The position numbers were made by a program, and so were the translations under genes. A model generated the notes under the pieces. That model saw nothing but the letters and a program-made list of their open reading frames with translations. It was not told the origin of the DNA and did not search any database. 64,000 bases of DNA, taken from Anaerolineales bacterium UBA2181. GTDB lineage: Bacteria > Chloroflexota > Anaerolineae > Promineifilales > UBA4811. Location of the stretch: positions 65,906 to 129,905 of the forward strand of contig DCVT01000035.1 of the NCBI GenBank assembly GCA_002328075.1, given 5' to 3'. Within the stretch, counting starts at the first letter, position 1. The number at the start of each line of letters is the position of its first letter. Shown in pieces: positions 25,735 through 33,800 of this stretch.

Positions 25735-26433
25735 CTAGACCTCCTCCAGAAACCGGGCGCGCAGGATGACCCAGAACGCTCTCAGCCCGTCCATCACCTT
25801 GATCTTTTTTCCTTCTCGATAGGTGCGCGGCTCATATCGTACCGGCATCTCATGGATGGTATAGCCTGCGCGCACAAGTTTCACCGGCAACTCGAAATCC
25901 AGATCAAAGTTTTCTCCGACAAGGTTGAGCGACTGAAGCACACAGGTGCGCGCCATCTTGGTTGCCACACCCACGTCTGTCAGGCGCGAACCGCAGACCA
26001 GATTGGTGAACAGACTGAGCGCACGCATCCCCCAATACGCGTGAATATACCTGTACCGCCGCTGACCACCCAGCACCCGGCTGCCAAAGATCGCATCAGC
26101 GTCCAGCTCGATCGCTCGGGCCAGCATGGATGACAAATCAGCCGGGTCATATTCCAGGTCCGAATCCTGGATCACCGTATAGTCCCCGGTGGCCTGGGCG
26201 ATTCCCGTCCTTATCGAAGCCCCCTTGCCCAGGTTGCGTGGGTGAAAAACGACCCGCACGTTCGGCGCACAGATCGAACGCAGCAGGTCTCGGGTGCCGT
26301 CGATGGAGAAATTGTCGACGATGATGATCTCTTTATCCCAACCTGGCTCAAGCGTGACCTGTAACACTCGATCCAGAACCTTCATGACCGTGTTGCGCTC
26401 GTTGTAGGCACAGATGACGATCGTTAGCTTCAT
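25735..26433 (-). CDS. Family 2 glycosyltransferase
   Basis: 232 residues, GT-A fold: IVICAYNERNTVMKVL, EIIIVDNFSIDGTRDLL, LGKGASIRTGIAQATGDYTVIQDSDLEYDP (DXD-type segment), no transmembrane helices. Similar to soluble DPM1-like transferases that use polyprenyl phosphate or glycan acceptors. It follows the RfbH-type dehydrase by 13 nt, which suggests a role in building or transferring a deoxysugar-containing glycan. Confidence 0.85.
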   Translation of the reverse strand: MKLTIVICAYNERNTVMKVLDRVLQVTLEPGWDKEIIIVDNFSIDGTRDLLRSICAPNVRVVFHPRNLGKGASIRTGIAQATGDYTVIQDSDLEYDPADLSSMLARAIELDADAIFGSRVLGGQRRYRYIHAYWGMRALSLFTNLVCGSRLTDVGVATKMARTCVLQSLNLVGENFDLDFELPVKLVRAGYTIHEMPVRYEPRTYREGKKIKVMDGLRAFWVILRARFLEEV

Positions 26434-26446
26434 GAGCTCCTACTGA

Positions 26447-27757
26447 CTAGACATAGCGATGAAAAAAGAGCGCCAATGCGTCCAGTATGTAATCCAGGCG
26501 GGGCCGGTCCAACCCCGGGTAGACACCAACGAAAAAGGTCCCCCGGGCTATTCGATCGGTGTTCTCGAGGTCACCTACAACGCGGCAGGGAATGTCCCGA
26601 TACCCCGGTTGGTTCAGGATGTTGCCGGCAAAAAGCACCCGTGTTTCGATGCGTTGTGATTCCAGATACGCCATCAGATCAGCGCGGGCAAAGGGCGCCG
26701 TGTCTGCCACGGTCATGGGAAACGCGAACCACGAAGGGTCTGCCTTGTCCCACCAACGTGGTAGAGCAATCAGTGTAGCAAAGGACTGCAATCCTTGATA
26801 AAGAATCTGAAAGTTCCGCTTGCGCGCAGCCACGAAATGGGCGAGTTTCTCCAACTGCGCCACTCCCATCGCCGCTTGGACATCCGTGATCTTGAGGTTG
26901 TAACCGATCTCGCTGAACACATAACGGTGATCGTAATCCCCTAAACCTGGTACATGGCGAAAGCGCCGGCCGCACTTTCCATCCGGCGGGTTGTCATATC
27001 CGCAGAAACAGTCGCGCCCCCAATCTCGGATGCTGCGAGCCAGACGCGCCAGACGAGCACTGTTGGTGTAGACCGCGCCACCCTCGCCCATGGTGATATG
27101 GTGGGCCGGGTAAAAGCTGAGCGTGGCCAACTGGCCAAAGGTGCCCACCATCTGTCCGTCATAACGGGATCCCAGCGCATCACAGCAGTCTTCCACCATC
27201 CACAAATCATGCTTCCGAGCAAACGCCGTTATGCGATCCATCTCGGCCGGATTGCCCAACGTGTGCGCGAAGAAAAGGGCCCTCGTACGGTCTGAAAGCG
27301 CTGGCTCCAACTGGTCTGGGTCGAGGTTGTACTCACCAACCGTACTATCGACCAGGACGGGGACAAGCTGGTTCTGAAGGATGGGAGCAATTGTGGTGGG
27401 AAACGCTGCCGCTGGCGTAATCACCTCGTCGCCTGGCCGCAGGCCGTTTTTTAACCGCGGCGAGCAGAGCGTGCTGATCGCCACCAGGTTCGCTGAGGAA
27501 CCGGAATTCACCGGAATAATGTGACGCACCCCCAGGAACTCGCCCAATTGGGCCTCAAACTGCTCTGCATACCGCCCGGCAGTGATCCAAAACTCTAGAA
27601 CCGCGTCCACCATGTTGAGCAGCTCGCGCTCGTCGAATACTCGACCGGCATATTGGATTCGAGTGGTGCCCGGCACAAACGGTGTCGGACCGTGCACCTG
27701 GCTGGTGTATTCGGCCACTAGGTGGAAAATCTGTTCGCGGAGCTCTTTGCTATCCAT
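26447..27757 (-). CDS. rfbH: RfbH/E1-type CDP-4-keto-6-deoxyglucose 3-dehydrase (DegT family, [2Fe-2S])
   Basis: 436 residues, DegT/DnrJ/EryC1 fold. Unlike the aminotransferases of the family, the PLP Lys position is His (SFYPAHHITMGEGG), and the Cys set of the E1 [2Fe-2S] enzymes is present: CC in VEDCCDALGS, and RDCFCGYDNPPDGKCGRRF with three Cys. E1 dehydrates a CDP-4-keto-6-deoxyhexose on the way to 3,6-dideoxy- or related sugars of surface glycans. The E3 reductase partner is not in the window. Start ATG 27757 (MDSKELREQ). First gene of a rfbH-GT-HD operon. Confidence 0.9.
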   Translation of the reverse strand: MDSKELREQIFHLVAEYTSQVHGPTPFVPGTTRIQYAGRVFDERELLNMVDAVLEFWITAGRYAEQFEAQLGEFLGVRHIIPVNSGSSANLVAISTLCSPRLKNGLRPGDEVITPAAAFPTTIAPILQNQLVPVLVDSTVGEYNLDPDQLEPALSDRTRALFFAHTLGNPAEMDRITAFARKHDLWMVEDCCDALGSRYDGQMVGTFGQLATLSFYPAHHITMGEGGAVYTNSARLARLARSIRDWGRDCFCGYDNPPDGKCGRRFRHVPGLGDYDHRYVFSEIGYNLKITDVQAAMGVAQLEKLAHFVAARKRNFQILYQGLQSFATLIALPRWWDKADPSWFAFPMTVADTAPFARADLMAYLESQRIETRVLFAGNILNQPGYRDIPCRVVGDLENTDRIARGTFFVGVYPGLDRPRLDYILDALALFFHRYV

Positions 27758-27816
27758 CCGTATTGAATCGCTGGCAATCGTTGCGTGGCCACCATCCAGC
27801 TGCCATGATGTCGGCG

Positions 27817-27844
27817 ATTATACCACACCCCCGCGGCAGGCAAG
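27817..27844 (-). promoter_or_regulatory. Probable promoter of rfbH operon
   Basis: Minus-strand TATAAT at 27822-27817, about 60 nt before the rfbH ATG. The best -35 is CTTGCC (27844-27839) with 16 nt, which is weak. Confidence 0.45.
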
Positions 27845-27943
27845 CAACCACCAAAGATGGGTGGTGAATCGCCCGCCATCGTGCGGCGTAGCTTCGAGAT
27901 ATCCGGCTTGCCGCTTCCTCGAGGAGGCACAGTTCAGCGCAAT

Positions 27944-27971
27944 TTGCGGCACGAGCACATTGCAGTAGAAT
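27944..27971 (+). promoter_or_regulatory. Promoter of the sdhCDAB operon
   Basis: TTGCGG (27944-27949), 16-nt spacer, TAGAAT (27966-27971). Predicted transcription start near 27978, shortly before the two candidate sdhC start codons. Confidence 0.55.
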
Positions 27972-28022
27972 CCGGTTGTCTGTGGTTAGGGTGTTCTCAT
28001 GCAACGCCGGAGGGTGGTGCCT

Positions 28023-28430
28023 ATGTGTTCGTTCTCAGTCGCGTGGCTCGAGGGATTGCGGTATGCTGGCAAACAGGGACAATGGTCCTGGGTCGCGCAC
28101 CGGGTTTCGGGGTTGCTGACAGTGGCCTTTGTTACCACGCACGTCCTGGATTCCACCCTCATCACCTTCTTCCCCAAGCTGTACAAGAAGACCATCCAGC
28201 TGTTCAAACACCCGTTAGCCGCGGTTATCGAGATCCCACTGGTGGGTGCGGTGCTTTACCACGCCGTTAACGGCCTGCGGATAGCAGTGATGGACTTTCG
28301 TCCCGCATGGTGGCGCCACCAGCGACGGTCAAGCCAGGTGGTTCAGGTTGTGTTTGCCCTGTTGTACGTGCCAATGGCACTAAAAATGGGCAGCGGCGTT
28401 CTTGCAGGTCTACGAGGAAAGAGATCATGA
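28023..28430 (+). CDS. sdhC: Succinate dehydrogenase cytochrome b subunit
   Basis: Membrane anchor of complex II carrying quinone and heme sites. About 135 residues with three hydrophobic helices; SWVAHRVSGLLTVAFVTTH is the SDH cytochrome b motif near the N-terminus and LYHAVNGLRI carries the likely heme His. Start ATG 28023 has GGAGG 9 nt upstream; ATG 27999, in frame and eight codons longer, is an alternative. The stop overlaps the sdhD start as ATGA. First gene of sdhCDAB. Confidence 0.9.
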   Translation: MCSFSVAWLEGLRYAGKQGQWSWVAHRVSGLLTVAFVTTHVLDSTLITFFPKLYKKTIQLFKHPLAAVIEIPLVGAVLYHAVNGLRIAVMDFRPAWWRHQRRSSQVVQVVFALLYVPMALKMGSGVLAGLRGKRS

Positions 28431-28813
28431 GCCCGAAATTCCGGCCCGAAAGCCAGGAGAGCAGCAGTTGGTTGCTGATGCGAGGTTCCGGTTTTTTGAT
28501 GCCGACGCTGATAATCGGGCACCTGGTGGTGCAACATCTCTTGAACGACGTACACGACCTGCGCGTCGAGTGGGCGGCCGAAAGGTGGAACAAGACGGGA
28601 TGGCGTGTCTGGGACGGACTCATGCTACTACTTGCCGTCGGCCACGGTTTGCGAGGAACCTGCCAGGTCATAGATGACTATCTGCACAAACCAGCGTTGA
28701 ACCGGCTAGCCAGAGTGGGCGTAACGCTGCTGGGGTTTGGGCTGGTGGCAGCCGGCCTGGCCGGCCTGATTGCATTCGACATGGACCGCACGCTGGAGCG
28801 TCTGGAGAAATAG
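28427..28813 (+). CDS. sdhD: Succinate dehydrogenase hydrophobic membrane anchor
   Basis: 128 residues with three transmembrane segments. LLMRGSGFLMPTLIIGHLVVQHL near residue 16 and DGLMLLLAVGHGLRGTCQVIDDY near residue 67 repeat the R/S/H and H/G arrangement seen in SdhC, supplying heme and quinone ligands. Start overlaps the sdhC stop; sdhA follows after 3 nt. Position and topology identify it more than sequence identity does. Confidence 0.85.
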   Translation: MSPKFRPESQESSSWLLMRGSGFLMPTLIIGHLVVQHLLNDVHDLRVEWAAERWNKTGWRVWDGLMLLLAVGHGLRGTCQVIDDYLHKPALNRLARVGVTLLGFGLVAAGLAGLIAFDMDRTLERLEK

Positions 28814-28816
28814 GCG

Positions 28817-30610
28817 ATGCAGACACACGTATTTGATGCAGTCATCGTGGGAGCCGGTGGCGGTGGGCTCATGGCAGCACTCCACGCTTCCCGTGCCGTC
28901 AGCACAGCGGTCATCAGCAAACTACACCCGCTCCGTTCGCACACCGGGGCAGCACAGGGAGGAGTCGGCGCTGCTCTGGGCAACTTGGAGGAGGATCGAT
29001 GGGAGTGGCATGCCTACGATACGGTCAAGGGGTCAGATTTCCTGGCGGACCAGGATTCGGTTGATATCCTCTGCCGGGGAGCGGTCGAAGCAGTCATTGA
29101 ACTGGAGCACATGGGGCTGCCTTTCGACCGCACTCCAGACGGCCGAATTGCGCAGCGGCCGTTCGGTGGACACACGAACAACGAAACCCACCAGCCTGTG
29201 CGGCGGGCATGTCACGCCGCCGACCGCACGGGGCACATGATCCTTCAGACGCTCTATCAGCAATGCCTGAAGAACCGGGTCACCTTCTTTGACGAATTCC
29301 AGATCCTGGACTTGGTGACCGTGGACCGTGAGGTCCGGGGAGTGGTAGCCGTCGAGATCGTTACCGGGGAGGTGCACGTTTTCCACAGCAAAGCCACCCT
29401 GCTGGCGACCGGCGGGTATGGCCGAGTATGGCAGATCACCAGCAACGCCGCCGCACTCACCGGCGACGGGAACGCCATCGTACTGCGCAACGGCTTTCCC
29501 TTGCAGGATATGGAGTTCTATCAGTTTCACCCCACGGGTATCTATGGGATGGGCATCCTCATCACCGAGGGCGTTCGCGGCGAGGGGGGAGTGCTGATCA
29601 ACGGCCTGGGTGAGCGCTTTATGCCGCGGTACGCGCCAACCATCAAGGATCTGGCCTCTCGTGATGTGGTTAGTCGCGCCATTTATCTGGAGATCCAGGC
29701 GGGACGGGGAATTGAGGGAAAGGATTACGTGTACCTGGACGTCACCCCGGACACGGTGAATCGGTACTTTAAACTGGACGGTAAAAGAAATCCCGACGGG
29801 ACTTGGCGCCGGATCACCGGAGCGGACATCGAAAGCAAGCTACCAGATATCGCTGACTTTACCCGGACCTACCTGGGAGTAGATCCGGTCAGGCAACCCA
29901 TGCCGGTTCAGCCCACGGCGCACTATGCCATGGGCGGCATACCCACCAATGTGGACGGTCAGGTGACCGTGGATGAGTATGCCACGCCGGTGCCCGGCTT
30001 GTACGCCGTGGGTGAGTGCGCGTGCGTCAGCGTCCATGGCGCCAATCGATTGGGCACCAATTCACTGAACGACCTGCTGGTCTTTGGTCGTCGTGCCGGC
30101 GCGCACATGGCCATCTTCTGCCGTGAGGCGTCGCTGCAACTCCTGCCGGCCGATCCGGCAGCGCGGGTCAAGGCGCGAATGGATCAACTACGTTCCGGCA
30201 AGGGTACCGTGCGCCCGGCGGCTTTGCGGGAGCACCTGCAACGAGTCATGATGCAGCACGTGGGGGTCTTTCGGGTCGAGGCAGGCATGCAGCAGGCAGT
30301 CCGGGAAATCCACGCCTTGCGATCTCAGGTGGACGACATCAGGTTGGACGACAGGGGACATCGCTTCAACACCGATCTCTTGGAGGCGTTTCAGACCCAG
30401 AATCTACTTGATCTGGCGGAGGTGATTGCTGCGGGCGCATTGGCCAGACACGAAAGCCGAGGAGCTCATGCCCGGGAGGACTTTCCGAACCGAGACGATC
30501 GCAACTGGCTCGTTCACACGCTCGCCTTTCGCCGGCCGGACGGTGGCACCGAACTGCGCTACAAGCCGGTGGTCATTGCCAGGTACCAACCGCGGGAGCG
30601 CCTGTACTAG
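28817..30610 (+). CDS. sdhA: Succinate dehydrogenase/fumarate reductase flavoprotein subunit
   Basis: 597 residues. FAD-binding GAGGGGLMAA near residue 12, the covalent-FAD His motif SHTGAAQGGVGAALG, RRACHAADRTGH, MEFYQFHPTG, TEGVRGEGGVL with catalytic Arg, TAHYAMGGI with substrate His, and CVSVHGANRLGTNSL. Oxidises succinate to fumarate in the TCA cycle, passing electrons to SdhB and quinone. In the tightly packed sdhCDAB operon. Confidence 0.97.
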   Translation: MQTHVFDAVIVGAGGGGLMAALHASRAVSTAVISKLHPLRSHTGAAQGGVGAALGNLEEDRWEWHAYDTVKGSDFLADQDSVDILCRGAVEAVIELEHMGLPFDRTPDGRIAQRPFGGHTNNETHQPVRRACHAADRTGHMILQTLYQQCLKNRVTFFDEFQILDLVTVDREVRGVVAVEIVTGEVHVFHSKATLLATGGYGRVWQITSNAAALTGDGNAIVLRNGFPLQDMEFYQFHPTGIYGMGILITEGVRGEGGVLINGLGERFMPRYAPTIKDLASRDVVSRAIYLEIQAGRGIEGKDYVYLDVTPDTVNRYFKLDGKRNPDGTWRRITGADIESKLPDIADFTRTYLGVDPVRQPMPVQPTAHYAMGGIPTNVDGQVTVDEYATPVPGLYAVGECACVSVHGANRLGTNSLNDLLVFGRRAGAHMAIFCREASLQLLPADPAARVKARMDQLRSGKGTVRPAALREHLQRVMMQHVGVFRVEAGMQQAVREIHALRSQVDDIRLDDRGHRFNTDLLEAFQTQNLLDLAEVIAAGALARHESRGAHAREDFPNRDDRNWLVHTLAFRRPDGGTELRYKPVVIARYQPRERLY

Positions 30611-30621
30611 GAGGGTAGCGA

Positions 30622-31359
30622 ATGAATGTCCAGCTTGGCATCCAACGGTTCAACCCAGAGAACGATGCCAAACCGTATTGGCAGAGCTTTCTGATCACCC
30701 AGGTAGATCCCGCCGAGCGCGTTTTGGATCTGCTCAAATACGTCAAGGCGCATGTCGATGGCACCCTCACCTTTAGGCACTCGTGCGCCCACGGGGTCTG
30801 CGGCTCTGACGCAATGCGTATCAACAACCTGAACCGTCTGGCATGCAAGACTCTGGTGCAAGCCCTTGCCAGACCGAACACCGAACGCGTGCCGATTCGC
30901 GTCCAGCCATTATTGGGATTGCCGGTGGTGAAGGACCTGGTAGTGGACATGGATCCGTTCTATGAGCACTATCGCTCAATAATCCCCTTTCTGGTCAACG
31001 AGCAGGAGGCACCCGGCCGAGAAAGGCTCCAGAGCCCCGAGGAGAGAGCTATCATCGATGACGGAACCAAGTGCATCCTGTGCGCCTGCTGCACAACTTC
31101 CTGTCCCTCCTTCTGGGCCAACGGCCGATACGTAGGACCAGCGGCCATCGTCCAGGCCCACCGGTTCATCTTTGACTCGCGCGACACGGGTGCCGCTGAG
31201 CGCCTTGCGGTCCTGGACCGAAAGACGGGCGTCTGGCGCTGCCGCACGGTGTTCAACTGCACAGAGGCCTGCCCGCGCGATATTGACGTGACCCGACTGA
31301 TCGGCGAGGTCAAACTGGCCATTGCACAGGGCCCCAGGCGGGCGGGTCGCGTGCGATAG
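30622..31359 (+). CDS. sdhB: Succinate dehydrogenase iron-sulfur subunit
   Basis: 245 residues with three clusters: [2Fe-2S] ligands in HSCAHGVCGSDAMRINNLNRLACKT; CILCACCTTSCPSFW for [4Fe-4S] and part of [3Fe-4S]; CRTVFNCTEACPRDI for the remaining ligands. AGGAGGG lies 8 nt before the ATG. Last gene of sdhCDAB; a 113-nt gap follows before the amidohydrolase. Confidence 0.97.
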   Translation: MNVQLGIQRFNPENDAKPYWQSFLITQVDPAERVLDLLKYVKAHVDGTLTFRHSCAHGVCGSDAMRINNLNRLACKTLVQALARPNTERVPIRVQPLLGLPVVKDLVVDMDPFYEHYRSIIPFLVNEQEAPGRERLQSPEERAIIDDGTKCILCACCTTSCPSFWANGRYVGPAAIVQAHRFIFDSRDTGAAERLAVLDRKTGVWRCRTVFNCTEACPRDIDVTRLIGEVKLAIAQGPRRAGRVR

Positions 31360-31472
31360 TCCCGAGTCCGCCAGCGTCGAGAACCCGCTTGGCCACCAGG
31401 TTCGCCGGTTGATGAATCCCGCCGGCTCTGTGGGCGTGCGGTTGACAGTGAATTGAAGAGCTGAGATCGACG

Positions 31473-32963
31473 ATGGACGACACGCTGCCTCAATCTGACA
31501 TGAATCCAGCTGACTTGACTGGCCCGTCGCATCTGAGCTGTGACATCCTGATTCACGGCGCCCATCTTTTCACCATGCAGGGTAGCGGAGTCGGTTACCT
31601 GGCCGACGGGGCGGTTGCCGTGAGAGGGACTCGTATCATGGGCGTAGGGCCAACGGCTGATCTACGTGCCCGATTTGAACCAGCCGAGATCATCGACGCG
31701 AGCCACTGCGCCGTGCTCCCAGGCTTGATTGATGCCCATATGCACACCCCTCTGGCCATTTTCCGCGGCGTGGCGCAGGATGTGAGCCAGTGGATGCAGT
31801 TAGGACTGGCTGCCTTTAACCAACACCTGACTTCGTCCGCCGCCATGGCGGGATCTCAACTTAACGTGCTGGAGGCACTCAAAGCAGGCACCACTACCTT
31901 TGGCGACTATGCACGACCCTTTCCCGGCTGGGCCGAGTTTTACCTTCAGGTGGGCGTTCGCGCCCGGCTGGCCGCTACCATCAACGCCCTTCCCCCAGGC
32001 GGAATGGCCGGTTGGCAGGTGGGCGACCTCTATCCGCTGGATAATGAGGCCGGATGCCGCTCGCTGGACGCCGCCATCCGGTTTACCCGCCACTGGCAGG
32101 GCGCCGGAGACGGTCGGATATCGCTCATGCTCGGTCCTCAGGCGCCAGATATGCTCACCCGCGACCAACTAAGGGAGGTCAAGCGGTTGGCCCAGATGGA
32201 AGGGCTCATGATCCATATGCACGTGGCCCAGGGTGACCGCGAGATCAGCCAGATGACCCAACGGTATGGGATGCGCACGCCCGAGTTCCTCCGCCAACTA
32301 GGTTACCTGGACCAGCAACTGCTGGCCGTGCACCTGACCGAAGCGAGTGAGCAAGAGGCCGAGCTCATCGCCCAGAGCGGAACAAGAATGGTCCTTTGCT
32401 CCGGAAGCATCGGAATCATCGACGGCATCGTCCCGCCGGCACACGCCTTCCGCGAGGCTGGCGGCCCGGTAGCTCTGGGCTCCGATCAGGCGTGTGGCAA
32501 CAACTGCAGCAACATCTTTAACGAGATGAAGCTCACGGCCCTGTTCAACAAGATCAGATTCCGCGATCCGACCGTCATGCCAGCCTGGGAGGTACTGCGG
32601 ATGGCGACCATCGAGGGGGCGGAGGCCATCGGGCTGGGAGATCAGATCGGATCGCTCCGGGTCGGAAAACAGGCTGACCTGATAGTGGTGGACCTGCGTG
32701 CCCTCAATCTCTCCCCTGTGATCACAGACCCGGTGCGCAACATTGTGCCCAACCTGGTCTATGCGGCATCGGGCCGCGAGGTCAAGACAGTGATGGTTGC
32801 GGGGAGATTGTTGGTTCGCAACGGCCAGGTGCTGACGGCCGACGAGAACGCCATCCGGTCCGAAGCCCAAGTTCAGGCCACCGCTCTGGCCAAGCGCGTT
32901 GCGGCCGACCCGATCCATCGCGGCCTCGCGCTGATGCAGGCGATGAAAAAAGGTCAACTGTGA
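31473..32963 (+). CDS. Amidohydrolase of the SAH/MTA-deaminase and chlorohydrolase superfamily
   Basis: 496 residues, TIM-barrel metal-dependent hydrolase with composite beta domain. Metal and catalytic residues visible: LIDAHMHTPLAIFRG (HxH), LMIHMHVAQGDREI (His), LLAVHLTEASE (His) and ALGSDQACGNN (Asp). The usual deaminase Glu in H-x-A-E is Gln here (HVAQ), which departs from MTA/SAH deaminase and guanine deaminase consensus, so the substrate class is open; ammonia or chloride release from a heterocycle, or another amidohydrolase reaction, is possible. No clear promoter; may read through from sdhB. Confidence 0.82.
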   Translation: MDDTLPQSDMNPADLTGPSHLSCDILIHGAHLFTMQGSGVGYLADGAVAVRGTRIMGVGPTADLRARFEPAEIIDASHCAVLPGLIDAHMHTPLAIFRGVAQDVSQWMQLGLAAFNQHLTSSAAMAGSQLNVLEALKAGTTTFGDYARPFPGWAEFYLQVGVRARLAATINALPPGGMAGWQVGDLYPLDNEAGCRSLDAAIRFTRHWQGAGDGRISLMLGPQAPDMLTRDQLREVKRLAQMEGLMIHMHVAQGDREISQMTQRYGMRTPEFLRQLGYLDQQLLAVHLTEASEQEAELIAQSGTRMVLCSGSIGIIDGIVPPAHAFREAGGPVALGSDQACGNNCSNIFNEMKLTALFNKIRFRDPTVMPAWEVLRMATIEGAEAIGLGDQIGSLRVGKQADLIVVDLRALNLSPVITDPVRNIVPNLVYAASGREVKTVMVAGRLLVRNGQVLTADENAIRSEAQVQATALAKRVAADPIHRGLALMQAMKKGQL

Positions 32964-33115
32964 AGGCGTTTCGCCGCGCACCTACTCACCGGCGAGTTTT
33001 CGCGGTTTGATCTGCACGATGCCCAATCACTCATTGCTCTGATGGGGAGCACAGAACTCGACACGACCGCGCTGCGTGGCGTCAGCAGCTTGTGCAGTAG
33101 AACCGGCTGTAGCCC

Positions 33116-33143
33116 TTTACGTTTGGCCATCCGCGTTTATACT
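33116..33143 (+). promoter_or_regulatory. Promoter of the tRNA-Arg gene
   Basis: TTTACG (33116-33121), 16-nt spacer, TATACT (33138-33143), 11 nt upstream of the tRNA 5' end. Confidence 0.7.
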
Positions 33144-33154
33144 AGAGGTCAGTC

Positions 33155-33228
33155 GTCCCTGTAGCTCAGCAGGACAGAGCAGGAACCTCCTAAGTTCAAG
33201 GTCGGCGGTTCGAATCCGCCCAGGGACT
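33155..33228 (+). tRNA. tRNA-Arg, anticodon CCT
   Basis: Seven-bp acceptor stem GTCCCTG (33155-33161) with CAGGGAC (33221-33227), D-arm GCTC/GAGC, anticodon loop CTCCTAA giving CCT, T-arm GGCGG-TTCGAAT-CCGCC, variable loop AGGTC. The CCA end is not encoded. The first anticodon-stem pair is a G-A mismatch. Reads AGG. Confidence 0.93.
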
Positions 33229-33337
33229 CTGATCCCAAAGACGGCACGCCCCGTGCGTGGTCTGCCAGGCGGTTGGATGCACTGGGCAGGCAGACTTGGG
33301 TCAGCTTGAGTTCACCTTTTCAGATTGGAGACAGCCG

Positions 33338-33721
33338 ATGCTACGGATCCTGGTTCGATGGGCCATCAACGCAATCGCCATCTGGGCCGCAATCAAGTTG
33401 GTCCCGGGAATCCACCACGGAGGCACCGGGGCAACTCTCCTGCTCATCGCGCTCATCTTTGGCTTGATCAACGCACTCATCCGTCCACTCATCTGCGTGC
33501 TCTCCTGCCCGCTGCTCGTGCTTACCCTGGGGCTTTTCACGCTGGTCATCAACACGCTCATGTTGCAGTTGACAGCCTGGATCACTGGGCCAATCCTGAC
33601 CATCAACGGATTCTGGCCGGCCTTTTGGGGAGCCGTCATCATCAGCATCGTCAGTGGTCTCTTGAACGTGCTGATCAAAGACGAGCGGGAGTCTGACCGC
33701 CGACCTCGCCGCGCATCCTGA
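33338..33721 (+). CDS. Phage holin family IV-like small membrane protein
   Basis: 127 residues with four transmembrane helices. WAINAIAIWAAIKLVPGI, IFGLINALIRPLI and LLVLTLGLFTLVINTLMLQLTAW are the pattern of the widespread chromosomal holin-superfamily-IV proteins; despite the name these are usually housekeeping membrane proteins of unknown role. No phage genes nearby. ATG 33338 has GGAGA 7 nt upstream; the longer frame from 33257 runs back close to the tRNA. Confidence 0.85.
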   Translation: MLRILVRWAINAIAIWAAIKLVPGIHHGGTGATLLLIALIFGLINALIRPLICVLSCPLLVLTLGLFTLVINTLMLQLTAWITGPILTINGFWPAFWGAVIISIVSGLLNVLIKDERESDRRPRRAS

Positions 33722-33800
33722 GAACGTCGCCGGCCGGCGCGATCCGATCAAGCTTCCGGTTCGACAAGCAGAACCTGGAGAGCGTCGTCAACGGGAGTTG

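Noticed and set aside
31442..31472. TTGACA upstream of the amidohydrolase as a promoter
   Set aside because: The hexamer is perfect but the matching -10 position reads GATCGA and abuts the start codon.
33338..33721. Holin-like protein next to a tRNA as a sign of a prophage
   Set aside because: No integrase, attachment repeat or other phage gene is near; this holin-superfamily protein is common on ordinary chromosomes.
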